Assembly: GCF_000160855.1 (NCBI RefSeq)
Contig: NZ_GG700752.1
Location: forward strand, 665,098 to 682,889
Reading direction: 5' to 3'
DNA: 17,792 nt
DNA from: Lactobacillus helveticus DSM 20075 = CGMCC 1.1877
Lineage (GTDB): Bacteria > Bacillota > Bacilli > Lactobacillales > Lactobacillaceae
Under the pieces are notes generated by a model that was not told the origin of the DNA, did no database searches, and saw only the letters and a list, made by a program, of their open reading frames with translations. Positions 1 through 8,363 of this stretch are shown here, piece after piece. Both the position numbers and the translations under genes were made by a program. Position 1 is the first letter of the stretch. The number at the start of each line of letters is the position of its first letter.

Positions 1-14
1 TAAAAAGAAGACAA

Positions 15-51
15 AATAAAAGAGTTTGGCTAGCAGCCAAGCTCTTTTATT
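15..51. terminator. Bidirectional terminator at the yigZ 3' end
   Basis: Positions 15-30 (AATAAAAGAGTTTGGC) pair with 36-51 (GCCAAGCTCTTTTATT) around a 5-nt loop, giving a 16-bp stem with a single G-U wobble. The minus-strand reading is followed by a T-rich stretch (complement of positions 1-14), so it fits as the yigZ terminator. On the plus strand the descending arm itself ends in TTTTATT, so it may also stop a rightward gene lying just outside the window. The yigZ stop codon (47-49) lies inside the stem. Confidence 0.8.
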
Positions 52-709
52 GTTCATGGTAGTTATTTTGTTCAACCGGAATTTCGTTATACCGTTTTTC
101 ACCGTTAGTGAAACTGATTTGACCAGCTAAAAGATTGGTTAAATCTTTTTTTGTTTGCTCTTGATCATTCATATCTAAGAAAATATGAATTTTGATATCT
201 ACTCCATATTCGGTGTCAGCTACAAAAAACTTATTTGTCTTAAGATAATGATCGACTTCATCAAATCGGTTATAAGGTACACTGAAGATAAGTTCTTGTT
301 GTAATACGCGTTTAACTACACCAATTTTTTCTACGGCATTGGTTACGCTGTTGGAGTATGCGCGAATCAAACCGCCTGCACCTAATTTAATACCACCAAA
401 GTATCTAGTAACAACGACCGTGACGTTTTTTAGGTTCATTAATTGCAGAGCCTTTAATTCAGGGATGCCAGCCGTACCTGAGGGCTCACCGTTATCGCTA
501 GCCTTCACCTGGTCATCATTTAAGCCAATGGTATAAGCAAATGTGTTATGGGTCGCATCACGATTCTTTTTTGAAATTTCTTGAATAAATGCGTTTGCCT
601 CGTCTGTAGTAGTGGTTCGTGCCATACTTGCAATAAATTTACTCTTTTTAATTATTAGTTCCGCAGAACCGTTTTCTTTAATTGTTAAAAAATTTTCTTC
701 TTTTGACAA
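47..709 (-). CDS. yigZ: YigZ/IMPACT-family protein (YvyE-like, UPF0029)
   Basis: This is a 220-residue protein of the YigZ/YvyE family, which carries an N-terminal IMPACT (UPF0029) domain and a small C-terminal alpha/beta domain. The family signature is clear: GEPSGTAGIP at about residues 74-83, followed by VVVTRYFGGIKLGAGGL at about 98-114. The length is normal for the bacterial family. The bacterial function is not firmly established; the eukaryotic relative IMPACT regulates the kinase Gcn2. The start is a TTG at 707-709, chosen because an AGAGG ribosome binding site lies 8 nt upstream on the minus strand and the next ATG (residue 29) would cut into the domain. It is divergent from comFA with only 44 bp between the two start codons, and it ends within a terminator hairpin. 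The family call is secure; the role is not. Confidence 0.9.
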   Translation of the reverse strand: MSKEENFLTIKENGSAELIIKKSKFIASMARTTTTDEANAFIQEISKKNRDATHNTFAYTIGLNDDQVKASDNGEPSGTAGIPELKALQLMNLKNVTVVVTRYFGGIKLGAGGLIRAYSNSVTNAVEKIGVVKRVLQQELIFSVPYNRFDEVDHYLKTNKFFVADTEYGVDIKIHIFLDMNDQEQTKKDLTNLLAGQISFTNGEKRYNEIPVEQNNYHEQ

Positions 710-721
710 AAAAATCGCCTC

Positions 722-747
722 TTTTTGCGTAATAGATAATAGAGGTG
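722..747 (+). promoter_or_regulatory. Candidate ComX-type box and RBS ahead of comFA
   Basis: The 44-bp gap between yigZ and comFA contains TTTTTGCGTAATA at 722-734. This resembles the late-competence (cin/com) box of streptococci, a T-run followed by NCGAATA, but with one extra T. The comFA ribosome binding site AGAGGTG follows at 741-747. A sigma-A alternative exists (GATAAT at 735-740), but no -35 is well placed: TTGACA at 703-708 is 26 bp away. The box is a weak candidate supported mainly by its position in front of a competence gene. Confidence 0.3.
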
Positions 748-753
748 AAAAAT

Positions 754-2040
754 ATGGAAGATTTAACTCTATTATCAGGTCGTCAATGGATTGCTAATCA
801 AGAGGATTCTAGCATACTTGAGGATTGTAGCAAAGTTCCAGTAATTGAAAATCATGTTTGCAATCGCTGCGGCAGTAAAGTTGAATGCAAATTGCCTAGT
901 GGCAAATTATATTGCCGCGCTTGTATTGGATTAGGGCGAGCAAATGAAGGGGATCTTTTGATACGCTGCCACAGAAAAGTTGCATTTCCTGAATTGTCAG
1001 ATGGCGGAATGACTTGGCGAGGTCAGTTGACTCCACTGCAGCAGCAAATTTCAGATAAGTTGGTTATTAATTTTAAGCAAAAGCAAAATAGCTTAGTTCA
1101 TGCGGTAACTGGAGCAGGAAAGACCGAGATGCTGTTTCAATTAATTGCAGAATGCATGAAAAAGGGGAAGCGTGCCTGTATTGCTACACCAAGAATTGAT
1201 GTGGTTAATGAATTATTTCCGCGATTTGAAGTGGCTTTTGCTGAAATTGGGATTGGTAAATATCACGGTCGCGAACACCAAGAGCCTAATTTAGATCAAT
1301 TAACGATTTGCACTACCCATCAGCTATTGAAATTTTATGAAGCTTTCGATTTGCTAGTAATCGATGAAGTGGACTCCTTCCCATATGTCGGCAACGAACA
1401 ATTGCATTTTGCGGCTAAAAATGCTGTAAAAAAAGATGGTGTTCGTGTCTATTTAACGGCAACACCGACAGATGATTTATTGGCAGAAGTTAAACAAGGG
1501 AAAATCCAGATTCTAAAACTTAATCGACGTTTTCATGGTGGTCTTTTACCGGTGCCACGGGAAAAACTATTTATTAAGCCCTTCTTAAATAGGCAGGGAC
1601 AAATTCATGTCAATTTGCTTTCTGAAATAATAAAAGTCGTTAAAAGCGAGCATCCCTTGTTAATTTTTATACCTCGAATTGAACAGATCCAAGTTTATCT
1701 AGCAGCTTTAAGAAAGAAGCTGGCAAATGATAATGTAAAGATTGCAGGCGTACATGCCCAAGATCCGCAAAGAATAGAAAAGGTGGCGGCTTTTAGACAG
1801 CGAAAGTATGACATCCTTTTAACTACTACGATTTTAGAACGTGGAGTAACTTTTAAAAACGTCTGGGTAATCATTGTTGCAGCTGATGATCCAATTTATA
1901 CTGCTGACAGTTTAGTGCAGATTGCAGGACGAGTGGGTAGAGCAAAAGACGATAAGACTGGCTTAGTGCTGTATTGCTATCATCGTTATACTAAAAATAT
2001 TCGCATCAGCATTAAGCAGATCAAGGAGATGAATAAATGA
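754..2040 (+). CDS. comFA: ComFA, DEAD/DEAH-type DNA helicase/translocase for DNA uptake
   Basis: ComFA is the cytoplasmic ATPase of Gram-positive transformation; it is thought to help pull incoming single-stranded DNA through the ComEC channel. This 428-residue protein begins with a four-cysteine zinc module (C36, C39, C54, C57). It then shows a Walker A (TGAGKT, 119-124), a DEVD Walker B (204-207) and helicase motif VI (QIAGRVGR, 389-396), all intact and in the right order. ATG at 754 is preferred over the in-frame GTG at 745, because that GTG lies within the ribosome binding site AGAGGTG that serves the ATG. The stop codon overlaps the comFC start (ATGA), so the two genes are translationally coupled. 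The intact reading frame suggests that at least this part of the competence apparatus is retained. Confidence 0.95.
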   Translation: MEDLTLLSGRQWIANQEDSSILEDCSKVPVIENHVCNRCGSKVECKLPSGKLYCRACIGLGRANEGDLLIRCHRKVAFPELSDGGMTWRGQLTPLQQQISDKLVINFKQKQNSLVHAVTGAGKTEMLFQLIAECMKKGKRACIATPRIDVVNELFPRFEVAFAEIGIGKYHGREHQEPNLDQLTICTTHQLLKFYEAFDLLVIDEVDSFPYVGNEQLHFAAKNAVKKDGVRVYLTATPTDDLLAEVKQGKIQILKLNRRFHGGLLPVPREKLFIKPFLNRQGQIHVNLLSEIIKVVKSEHPLLIFIPRIEQIQVYLAALRKKLANDNVKIAGVHAQDPQRIEKVAAFRQRKYDILLTTTILERGVTFKNVWVIIVAADDPIYTADSLVQIAGRVGRAKDDKTGLVLYCYHRYTKNIRISIKQIKEMNK

Positions 2041-2732
2041 GACGCTGTTTATTGTGTGAGCAAGAGTTTATTCCTCCGATTCGTTTTGCTCAAATATTTT
2101 CGTTAAAAACTTTTAGACAACCCAAAATCTGCTTTCATTGTTTAAATCAATTTGAAAAACTAACAGGAAATCGTTGCTCTATTTGTTCAAAAATGATGGA
2201 ACAGGGAATTATTTGTGCTGATTGTCAAAAATGGCAAAAAAAGTATCAAGGAGAAGTTTTGCATAATTTTTCCTTATATCGCTATAATTCTGCTTTCCAT
2301 GATTTAATGCTGGCGTACAAGCGCAGGGGAGATTACGTTTTACGTGAAGTTCTGCAAGAATTGAGCTGGGAGTATTTGACTAAAGCAGAATTTGATTGTT
2401 ACGTGCCAGTACCTACTTCACCAGAGCATCGAGCTAAGAGACAGTTTGATACAATTTTAGCTATTTATGGAGATATTGTGCCGCTCACACGGCTTTTAGC
2501 TAAAAAAGAAGGTAGTCATGCCCAAGGTGAGAAAAACAAAGAGGAAAGGCTAAAAACGCCCCAAAGCTTTTTTGTTGATAAAACTATAAAAATAAAAGAA
2601 AATATACAAATAGGGAAAGTGTTGCTATTAGATGATATTTATACTACCGGACGGACACTTTATCATGCACGAGATTGTTTGACATCAAGTTTTCCAGGGA
2701 TGCATATTGAAAGCTTTTCAATTTGTCGATAG
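2037..2732 (+). CDS. comFC: ComFC, phosphoribosyltransferase-fold competence protein
   Basis: ComFC (ComF/GntX family) works with ComFA in natural transformation; its exact biochemical role is not settled. The 231-residue product starts with a cysteine-rich zinc region (C4-x2-C7, then CFHC and CSIC-type pairs within the first 60 residues). It ends with the phosphoribosyltransferase signature, VLLLDDIYTTGRT, with D199, D200 and T203-T204-G205 forming the PRPP-binding loop. The ATG at 2037 overlaps the comFA stop by 4 nt and has AAGGAG at 2023-2028 as ribosome binding site inside comFA. The length and both domains are normal, so the gene looks functional. An hpf promoter begins just past its stop. 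Confidence 0.93.
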   Translation: MRRCLLCEQEFIPPIRFAQIFSLKTFRQPKICFHCLNQFEKLTGNRCSICSKMMEQGIICADCQKWQKKYQGEVLHNFSLYRYNSAFHDLMLAYKRRGDYVLREVLQELSWEYLTKAEFDCYVPVPTSPEHRAKRQFDTILAIYGDIVPLTRLLAKKEGSHAQGEKNKEERLKTPQSFFVDKTIKIKENIQIGKVLLLDDIYTTGRTLYHARDCLTSSFPGMHIESFSICR

Positions 2733-2737
2733 ATTTA

Positions 2738-2766
2738 TTATGGAACGCTTACATTTTTGGTATAAT
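2738..2766 (+). promoter_or_regulatory. Extended -10 promoter of hpf
   Basis: TATAAT at 2761-2766 is preceded by TGG, giving an extended -10 (TGnTATAAT). A poor -35 (TTATGG, 2738-2743) lies 17 bp upstream. Transcription would start near 2773, about 37 nt before the hpf ATG. An extended -10 can compensate for a weak -35, so this is a believable hpf promoter. Confidence 0.7.
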
Positions 2767-2809
2767 ATATTTGTAAAAAAAACGCTTTGTGGTGAAAGGA
2801 GAATCTTAT

Positions 2810-3355
2810 ATGTTAAAGTATAATGTTCGTGGAGAAAATATTGAAGTAACTGATGCTTTAAGAAGTTATGTAGAAAAACGGTTAAATAAATTAGAAAAAT
2901 ATTTTGAATTAAATCAAGACGTGATTGCACACGTAAACTTGAGAGTATACCGTGACCACTCTGCTAAAGTAGAAGTTACTATTCCTTTACCATACTTAGT
3001 TTTGAGAGCAGAAGAGACCACGGACGATATGTATCGTAGCATTGACTTCGTTTCCGAGAAACTTGAACGTCAAATTAGAAAGTACAAGACTCGTGTAAAC
3101 AGAAAGAGTCGTGAAAAGGGATTACAAGATTTCTTTGTGGAACAACCCGAAGAAGAAGAAAAGAAGCCTAGCGAGTTTGATATCGTTCGTAACAAGCGAG
3201 TAAGCTTAAAACCAATGGATCCAGAAGAAGCAATTTTGCAAATGGATATGATGGAACATGATTTCTTTGTATTTGAAGATGCTGAAACCAATGGTATTAG
3301 TGTTGTTTACCGCAGAAACGATGGTCGTTACGGTTTAATTGAAACTAATGAATAA
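2810..3355 (+). CDS. hpf: Long-form ribosome hibernation promoting factor (HPF)
   Basis: This 181-residue protein is the long HPF of Firmicutes, which binds the 30S decoding region and joins two 70S ribosomes into inactive 100S dimers in stationary phase or stress. The N-terminal S30AE domain is visible at about residues 1-100, starting MLKYNVRGENIEVTD. A charged linker rich in Glu and Lys follows. The C-terminal dimerisation domain occupies about 120-181, with the typical KPMDPEEAILQM and ending in GRYGLIE. The ATG at 2810 is chosen because AAAGGAG lies just upstream and the length matches the family; an in-frame GTG at 2789 precedes the ribosome binding site and is rejected. The gene has its own promoter and terminator, so it is probably a monocistronic unit between comFC and secA. 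Confidence 0.96.
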   Translation: MLKYNVRGENIEVTDALRSYVEKRLNKLEKYFELNQDVIAHVNLRVYRDHSAKVEVTIPLPYLVLRAEETTDDMYRSIDFVSEKLERQIRKYKTRVNRKSREKGLQDFFVEQPEEEEKKPSEFDIVRNKRVSLKPMDPEEAILQMDMMEHDFFVFEDAETNGISVVYRRNDGRYGLIETNE

Positions 3356-3380
3356 TTAAGGTAAAATATTTATCAGTACG

Positions 3381-3416
3381 AAACCTCGCGTTTAATTTAT
3401 GCGAGGTTTTTATTTA
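3381..3416 (+). terminator. Intrinsic terminator after hpf
   Basis: AAACCTCGC (3381-3389) and GCGAGGTTT (3401-3409) form a perfect 9-bp stem with an 11-nt AT-rich loop, followed by a T-rich tail. It lies 25 bp past the hpf stop and isolates hpf from secA. Confidence 0.85.
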
Positions 3417-3422
3417 GAATGT

Positions 3423-3451
3423 TTTTAATTTATAAATAATCATGTTAAAAT
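3423..3451 (+). promoter_or_regulatory. Candidate secA promoter
   Basis: After the hpf terminator, TAAAAT at 3446-3451 is preceded by TGT (extended -10). TTTTAA at 3423-3428 sits 17 bp upstream as a weak -35. A transcript starting near 3458 would have a leader of about 37 nt before secA. The match is moderate, but a promoter is required here because of the terminator just upstream. Confidence 0.45.
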
Positions 3452-3494
3452 TAGTCTGTATTTTTAGACTTTACGATATATAAGGATCGATTTC

Positions 3495-5894
3495 ATGCTA
3501 AATATTTTAAAGAAATTATATAACGACGATAAAAGAGAACTTAAGAAATTCGAAAAATATGCCAACAAAGTAGAAGGCTATGCTGATGAAATGAGCAAGC
3601 TTACCGATGAACAATTGCAAGCTAAGACTCCAGAGTTTCGTGAACGGATCAAGAAGGGGGAAAGCTTAGATGATCTTTTGCCAGAAGCATTTGCTGTAGC
3701 ACGTGAAGGTGCTAAGCGTGTTCTTGGTCTTTACCCATTCCACGTTCAAATTTTAGGTGGTATCGCACTTCACTTCGGTAACATTGCCGAAATGATGACG
3801 GGTGAAGGTAAGACTTTGACAGCTACTATGCCTGTTTATTTGAATGCCCTTGAGGGGAAAGGCGTTCACGTTGTTACTGTTAACGAATATCTTTCTAGTC
3901 GTGACGAAGAAGAAATGGGTCAACTCTATAAGTGGCTTGGTTTGACTGTAGGCTTGAACTTGAATTCAATGTCCCCAGATGAAAAGCGCGAAGCTTATAA
4001 TTGTGATGTTACTTACTCAACTAACTCAGAATTAGGCTTTGACTATTTGCGTGACAACATGGTTGTTTATAAAGAACAAATGGTTCAACGTCCGCTTAAT
4101 TACGCTATCATCGACGAAGTTGACTCAATTTTGATTGATGAAGCTAGAACGCCATTGATTATTTCTGGTGAAGCTGAACAAGCAAACAGTGACTACATTC
4201 GTGCAGACCGCTTTGTTAAGACTTTATCAGAAGATAAAAGCGATGACGATGTGGATGATGACGAAGATTATGGCGATTACAAGATCGATTGGCCAACTAA
4301 GACTATTTCTCTTACCAGAACTGGTATTGAGAAGGCATGTAAACACTTTGGTTTAAGAAACTTATATGATGTTGAAAACCAAAAGCTGGTTCACCATATC
4401 GATCAAGCTCTTCGTGCTAACTACATCATGCTTAAGGACATTGACTACGTTGTTCAAGATGGTGAAGTTTTGATCGTTGACTCATTCACTGGTCGTGTAA
4501 TGGAAGGACGTCGTTATTCAGACGGATTGCACCAAGCCATTGAAGCTAAGGAAGGCGTTAAGATTCAAGAAGAATCTAAGACTCAAGCTACAATTACTTA
4601 CCAGAATTTTTTCAGAATGTACAAGAAGCTATCTGGTATGACTGGTACTGCTAAGACTGAAGAAGAAGAATTCCGTGAAATCTACAACATGCAGGTAATC
4701 ACAATTCCAACTAACCGTCCAATTGCCAGAAAAGATATGCCTGATATTTTGTACCCAACTTTGGATTCAAAATTCCATGCTGTAGTTGAAGAAATTAAGA
4801 AGCGCCATGCTAATGGTCAACCTGTTTTGGTTGGTACTGTTGCCATTGAAAGTTCAGAAAGACTTAGCCACTTGCTTGATGAAGCAGGAATTCCACATGC
4901 TGTTTTGAACGCTAAGAATCACGCTAAGGAAGCTCAAATCATTATGAATGCCGGTCAACGTGGAGCTGTTACTATTGCTACTAACATGGCTGGTCGTGGT
5001 ACTGATATTAAGCTTGGGCCTGGTGTGAAAGAACTTGGTGGTTTAGCCGTAATTGGTACTGAACGACATGAATCACGTCGTATTGATAACCAGCTTCGTG
5101 GTCGTTCTGGTCGTCAGGGTGACCCTGGTTATACTCGTTTCTATTTGTCACTTGAAGATGACTTGATGAAGCGTTTCGGTGGAGATCGTGTTAAGGACTT
5201 CTTAGATCGTTTATCAGATAATGATGATGATAAAGTGATTGAAAGTCGTTTGATTACCCGTCAAGTGGAATCAGCTCAAAAACGTGTTGAAGGTAACAAC
5301 TACGATATTCGTAAACAGACTTTGCAATACGATGATGTTATGCGTATTCAACGTGAAATTATTTACGGTGAAAGAATGCAAGTAATTGATGCTGACAAGT
5401 CATTGAAGAATGTTTTGATTCCAATGATTCACCGTACAATTGATAGTCAAGTTGATATGTTTACTCAAGGCGATAGAAGTGAATGGCGTCTTGATTCATT
5501 GCGCGACTTTATTTCTTCAAGTTTGACTTCTGAACAAGTTACAGACTCAATTGATTTTAAGACTATCAGTGTTGAAGACTTAAAGAAAAAGTTATACGAC
5601 ATTGTAGAAAAGAACTTCGAAGATAAAGAAAAAGCATTGGGCGATCCTAGTCAAATGCTTGAATTCGAAAAGGTTGTTATCTTGCGTGTTGTTGATGATC
5701 GCTGGACTGATCATATTGATGCAATGGATCAATTGCGTCAATCAATTGGTCTTCGTGGTTATGGACAGCTTAATCCGCTTGTTGAATATCAAGATTCTGG
5801 TTACAGAATGTTTGAAGAAATGATTTCAAATATTGAATTTGATGTAACTCGTTTGTTCATGAAGGCTGAAATTAGACAAAATATTAGTCGTTAA
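3495..5894 (+). CDS. secA: SecA, preprotein translocase ATPase
   Basis: SecA is the motor that drives unfolded preproteins through SecYEG at the cytoplasmic membrane. The 799-residue protein shows Walker A (TGEGKT, 102-107), Walker B (DEVD, 207-210) followed by [15 protein letters not shown], the preprotein cross-linking region, and the second RecA-like domain with [11 protein letters not shown] and [13 protein letters not shown]. It stops at [12 protein letters not shown], without the C-terminal linker and cysteine zinc module found in many SecA proteins. This shortening is, as far as I recall, usual in lactobacilli. An acidic stretch of Asp and Glu lies at about residues 248-262. The ATG at 3495 has AAGGAT 7 nt upstream. 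Codon use is biased as in highly expressed genes. The stop codon lies in the first copy of a 15-bp tandem repeat. Confidence 0.98.
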   Translation: MLNILKKLYNDDKRELKKFEKYANKVEGYADEMSKLTDEQLQAKTPEFRERIKKGESLDDLLPEAFAVAREGAKRVLGLYPFHVQILGGIALHFGNIAEMMTGEGKTLTATMPVYLNALEGKGVHVVTVNEYLSSRDEEEMGQLYKWLGLTVGLNLNSMSPDEKREAYNCDVTYSTNSELGFDYLRDNMVVYKEQMVQRPLNYAIIDEVDSILIDEARTPLIISGEAEQANSDYIRADRFVKTLSEDKSDDDVDDDEDYGDYKIDWPTKTISLTRTGIEKACKHFGLRNLYDVENQKLVHHIDQALRANYIMLKDIDYVVQDGEVLIVDSFTGRVMEGRRYSDGLHQAIEAKEGVKIQEESKTQATITYQNFFRMYKKLSGMTGTAKTEEEEFREIYNMQVITIPTNRPIARKDMPDILYPTLDSKFHAVVEEIKKRHANGQPVLVGTVAIESSERLSHLLDEAGIPHAVLNAKNHAKEAQIIMNAGQRGAVTIATNMAGRGTDIKLGPGVKELGGLAVIGTERHESRRIDNQLRGRSGRQGDPGYTRFYLSLEDDLMKRFGGDRVKDFLDRLSDNDDDKVIESRLITRQVESAQKRVEGNNYDIRKQTLQYDDVMRIQREIIYGERMQVIDADKSLKNVLIPMIHRTIDSQVDMFTQGDRSEWRLDSLRDFISSSLTSEQVTDSIDFKTISVEDLKKKLYDIVEKNFEDKEKALGDPSQMLEFEKVVILRVVDDRWTDHIDAMDQLRQSIGLRGYGQLNPLVEYQDSGYRMFEEMISNIEFDVTRLFMKAEIRQNISR

Positions 5895-5910
5895 TATATT
5901 AGTCGTTAAT
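5881..5910 (+). repeat. Perfect 15-bp tandem duplication across the secA stop
   Basis: The unit ATATTAGTCGTTAAT occurs twice back to back, at 5881-5895 and 5896-5910. The first copy encodes the last SecA residues and the TAA stop (5892-5894); the second is untranslated and repeats the same stop in the same frame. It looks like a recent slippage duplication that does not alter the protein. Confidence 0.95.
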
Positions 5911-5914
5911 AAAG

Positions 5915-5946
5915 AAAGAAGGGGAGTTAACAGCTTTCCTTTTTTT
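5915..5946 (+). terminator. Terminator-like hairpin between secA and prfB
   Basis: AAAGAAGGGGAG (5915-5926) can pair with CTTTCCTTTTTT (5934-5945) around a 7-nt loop, a 12-bp stem with three G-U pairs running into a T tract. Because much of the stem is A-U and G-U, termination may be partial, which would still allow secA-prfB readthrough. Confidence 0.55.
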
Positions 5947-5976
5947 GCAATTTTAGTAAAAGGAATTTGGTGTATT

Positions 5977-7093
5977 ATGGAAATTAGTGAAATTCAAAGT
6001 GTGCTAGACGAACTAAAGAAGCGCCTAGATCACTTTAGGGGGTCTCTTTGACCTTGATGCAATTGATGAAAGCATCGAAATAAATGAAGCAAAGATGATG
6101 CAGACTGGTTTTTGGGATGACCAAGAAGGTGCCCAAAAATTAATTAGTGATAATAATTTGTTAAAAGAGAAACGTGATTCGTTTTTAAAATTACAACAGG
6201 ATTATGAAGATGAATTAACTGCTCTTGAATTGTTGCGAGCAGAACCAGATGCTGATTTGCAGCAGGAAGTTGAAACTGATTTAAAAGATCTGCAAGAAGC
6301 GTTTCATAATTATGAATTAGACTTATTGTTATCAGGTAAATACGATAGTCATAATGCATTGCTTGAAATTCACCCAGGTGCTGGTGGTACTGAAGCCATG
6401 GATTGGGGGCAAATGCTTTTTCGGATGTATCAAAGATACTGTGATGCAGCAGGTTTCAAATTTGAGATTAATGATTATGAACCTGGTGAAGAAGCTGGCC
6501 TTAAGAGCGTAAGCGTTAGAATCAGTGGAAATAATGCTTATGGGATGCTTAAATCAGAAAATGGTGTCCATCGTTTGGTTATAATATCACCTTTTGATGC
6601 TGCTAAAAGACGACACACTTCGTTTGCTTCGGTAGAAGTAATTCCCGAAATAGATGATAGTATTAAAATTGATATTGATCCTAAGGATTTGCGAATTGAT
6701 GTCTATCGCTCTAGTGGTGCCGGTGGACAACACATTAACAAAACTTCTAGTGCTGTTAGAATCACTCACTTGCCTACAGGAATTGTTACTACTTCTCAAG
6801 CTCAGCGTTCACAGCTTCAAAACCGTGAAACTGCAATGAATGAATTAAGAGCTAAGCTTTTCCATTTGGAAGAAGAGAAAAAACGAAAGCAAAAGCAAGC
6901 TTTAAAAGGTGATCAAAAGGAAATCGGCTGGGGATCACAAATTAGGTCCTATGTTTTCCACCCATATAATTTAGTTAAAGATTTACGTACAGGGTATGAA
7001 ACTGCAGATGTAAATGGCGTAATGGATGGAAAATTGCAACCATTTATTTATTCATATTTGCAATGGCTTCTTAGTCAAGAAAATCCGGAGTAA
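5977..7093 (+). CDS. prfB: Peptide chain release factor 2 (programmed +1 frameshift)
   Basis: RF2 recognises UGA and UAA stop codons and triggers release of the finished peptide. The reading frame starts at ATG 5977, runs 24 codons to CTT, meets TGA at 6049-6051, and continues in the +1 frame from GAC at 6050 to TAA at 7091-7093. The joined product is 371 residues, normal for RF2. It carries the stop-recognition tripeptide SPF (204-206), which identifies RF2 rather than RF1, and the catalytic GGQ (249-251). The residue two before GGQ is Gly and the one directly before is Ala. A start at the internal ATG 6095 would remove the first 39 residues and has no good ribosome binding site. It follows secA, the usual partner in Firmicutes, and probably leads into the hprK cluster. 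Confidence 0.97.
6037..6052 (+). promoter_or_regulatory. RF2 programmed +1 frameshift site
   Basis: The sequence AGGGGGTCTCTTTGAC contains an internal Shine-Dalgarno-like element (AGGGGG, 6037-6042), a 3-nt spacer, the slippery CTT and the in-frame TGA. When RF2 is scarce, the ribosome pauses at TGA and slips from CTT to TTT, then reads GAC. This is the classical RF2 autoregulatory switch; the element matches the well-known E. coli arrangement except that TCT replaces TAT in the spacer. Confidence 0.95.
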
Positions 7094-7100
7094 ATGAAAG

Positions 7101-7355
7101 ATGAGTTTTTTAGGCATTGTAACGTTAGTTTTAATAGCGTTAATTATTTTAAGTTTATTATTTGTCTTTTTTAAAGCATTTATTCTCTTGTTGCCAGTAG
7201 CTTTAATTGCAATCGCAGTTATTTGGCTAATTGGCTGGTTTACTGGAAGAAAAAATAAGAATAATATGCCAAGTAGTGGTAATTACTATGATTGGTTTAA
7301 AAATGTTAATTCTATTCAGTCACAGACTCGCGCACGAAAAAAGCTAAAAATGTGA
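7101..7355 (+). CDS. Small hydrophobic protein with two predicted membrane helices
   Basis: I do not recognise this 84-residue protein. Residues about 4-23 and 26-47 are strongly hydrophobic (Leu, Ile, Val, Phe) and would form two closely spaced membrane helices. A positively charged stretch follows (GRKNKNN), and the C-terminal tail of about 35 residues is polar and basic. By the positive-inside rule the tail would be cytoplasmic, so both ends would face the cytoplasm. The ATG is 7 nt past the prfB stop, and GGAG at 7087-7090 serves as ribosome binding site, so it belongs to the prfB transcript. hprK starts 39 bp downstream. A role cannot be assigned; a coding origin is supported by spacing, RBS and membrane-type composition. 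Confidence 0.75.
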   Translation: MSFLGIVTLVLIALIILSLLFVFFKAFILLLPVALIAIAVIWLIGWFTGRKNKNNMPSSGNYYDWFKNVNSIQSQTRARKKLKM

Positions 7356-7394
7356 TTACAAAAAATATCGATAAATAGTTGGGAGGTAATCACT

Positions 7395-8363
7395 ATGGCC
7401 GATGCAGTAAAATTAAGCAATTTAATTAAGGACAATAAGAGTATTCTTGAGGTATATCAAGGACATGAATATATTAAGGATGATAAAATATATGTTTCTG
7501 ATATTTATCGTCCGGGATTAGAGTTAACGGGATACTTTGATTTTTATCCTGCACAACGTATTCAATTATTAGGTCGTACTGAAATTTCATATGCTGCTAG
7601 ATTAGACCATGACATTAGAATGCATGTTTTCAATAAAATGGCGACTAAAGCCACACCATGCTTTTTAATATCACGTTCTTTACCTGTGCCTAAGGAATTA
7701 TCAGAAGCCGCAGAAGAAGCTGATATTCCAATTTTGCGGACTGGCGAATCAACTACCTATATTTCAAGTATTTTAACTGAATATTTGCGAGCACGTTTGG
7801 CTAAAAGAACCAGTATCCATGGCGTTTTGGTTGAAATTAAGGGTATGGGTGTCTTGCTAACGGGTGCTTCTGGTGTTGGTAAATCTGAAACGGCACTAGG
7901 TTTAGTTCAAAGAGGCCACCGTTTAATAGCGGATGACCGAGTAGATGCCTTCCAAAAGGATCACAACACAGTTGTAGGTGAAGCTCCAAAGATTTTGCGT
8001 CACTTGATGGAAGTCAGAGGTATCGGGATCATTGACGTGATGAACTTATTTGGTGCTGGTGCTGTAAAGAGTAGAACTGAGATTCAATTGGTAATTAACT
8101 TGGTTAACTGGGATCCCAAGGCTAACTATGATCGTTTGGGCTTTGAAGAAAATACGCGCACGCTTTGCAACGTGCCTATTCCACAAGTTAATATTCCAGT
8201 TAAGGTTGGACGTAACATCGAAAGTATTATCGAGGTAGCTGCAATGAACTTCAGAGCTAAGCAAATGGGTTACGATGCTACACAAACTTTTGATAATAAT
8301 TTAACCAGTTTAATTTCAGAACATTCAAAAGAGGATACAAATAAGGAACCACATAATGATTAA
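7395..8363 (+). CDS. hprK: HPr kinase/phosphorylase
   Basis: HprK phosphorylates Ser46 of HPr with ATP or pyrophosphate when glycolytic intermediates are plentiful, and removes that phosphate when phosphate rises. P-Ser-HPr is the co-repressor of CcpA, so this is the sensor of carbon catabolite repression. The 322-residue protein has a less conserved N-terminal domain (about 1-130). The catalytic domain shows SIHGVLVEI with the active-site His near 140, Walker A GASGVGKS (157-164), the ADDRVD segment, and the HprK signature [11 protein letters not shown] from residue 205. The ATG at 7395 has GGGAGGT 7 nt upstream, the best RBS in this cluster. The stop overlaps lgt by 8 nt, so the two are coupled; hprK-lgt is a common pairing in Firmicutes. 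Confidence 0.97.
   Translation: MADAVKLSNLIKDNKSILEVYQGHEYIKDDKIYVSDIYRPGLELTGYFDFYPAQRIQLLGRTEISYAARLDHDIRMHVFNKMATKATPCFLISRSLPVPKELSEAAEEADIPILRTGESTTYISSILTEYLRARLAKRTSIHGVLVEIKGMGVLLTGASGVGKSETALGLVQRGHRLIADDRVDAFQKDHNTVVGEAPKILRHLMEVRGIGIIDVMNLFGAGAVKSRTEIQLVINLVNWDPKANYDRLGFEENTRTLCNVPIPQVNIPVKVGRNIESIIEVAAMNFRAKQMGYDATQTFDNNLTSLISEHSKEDTNKEPHND

Noticed and set aside
745-753. In-frame GTG start for comFA at 745
   Set aside because: It lies inside the AGAGGTG ribosome binding site that serves the ATG at 754, and has no RBS of its own.
3453-3470. Small inverted repeat AGTCT...AGACT ahead of secA as a regulatory stem
   Set aside because: It is only 5 bp with an 8-nt loop in AT-rich DNA, which is expected by chance.
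6095-7093. prfB as a simple ORF starting at ATG 6095
   Set aside because: It would lack the first 39 residues. The upstream frame, the TGA and the AGGGGG-CTT signal show the standard frameshift arrangement.
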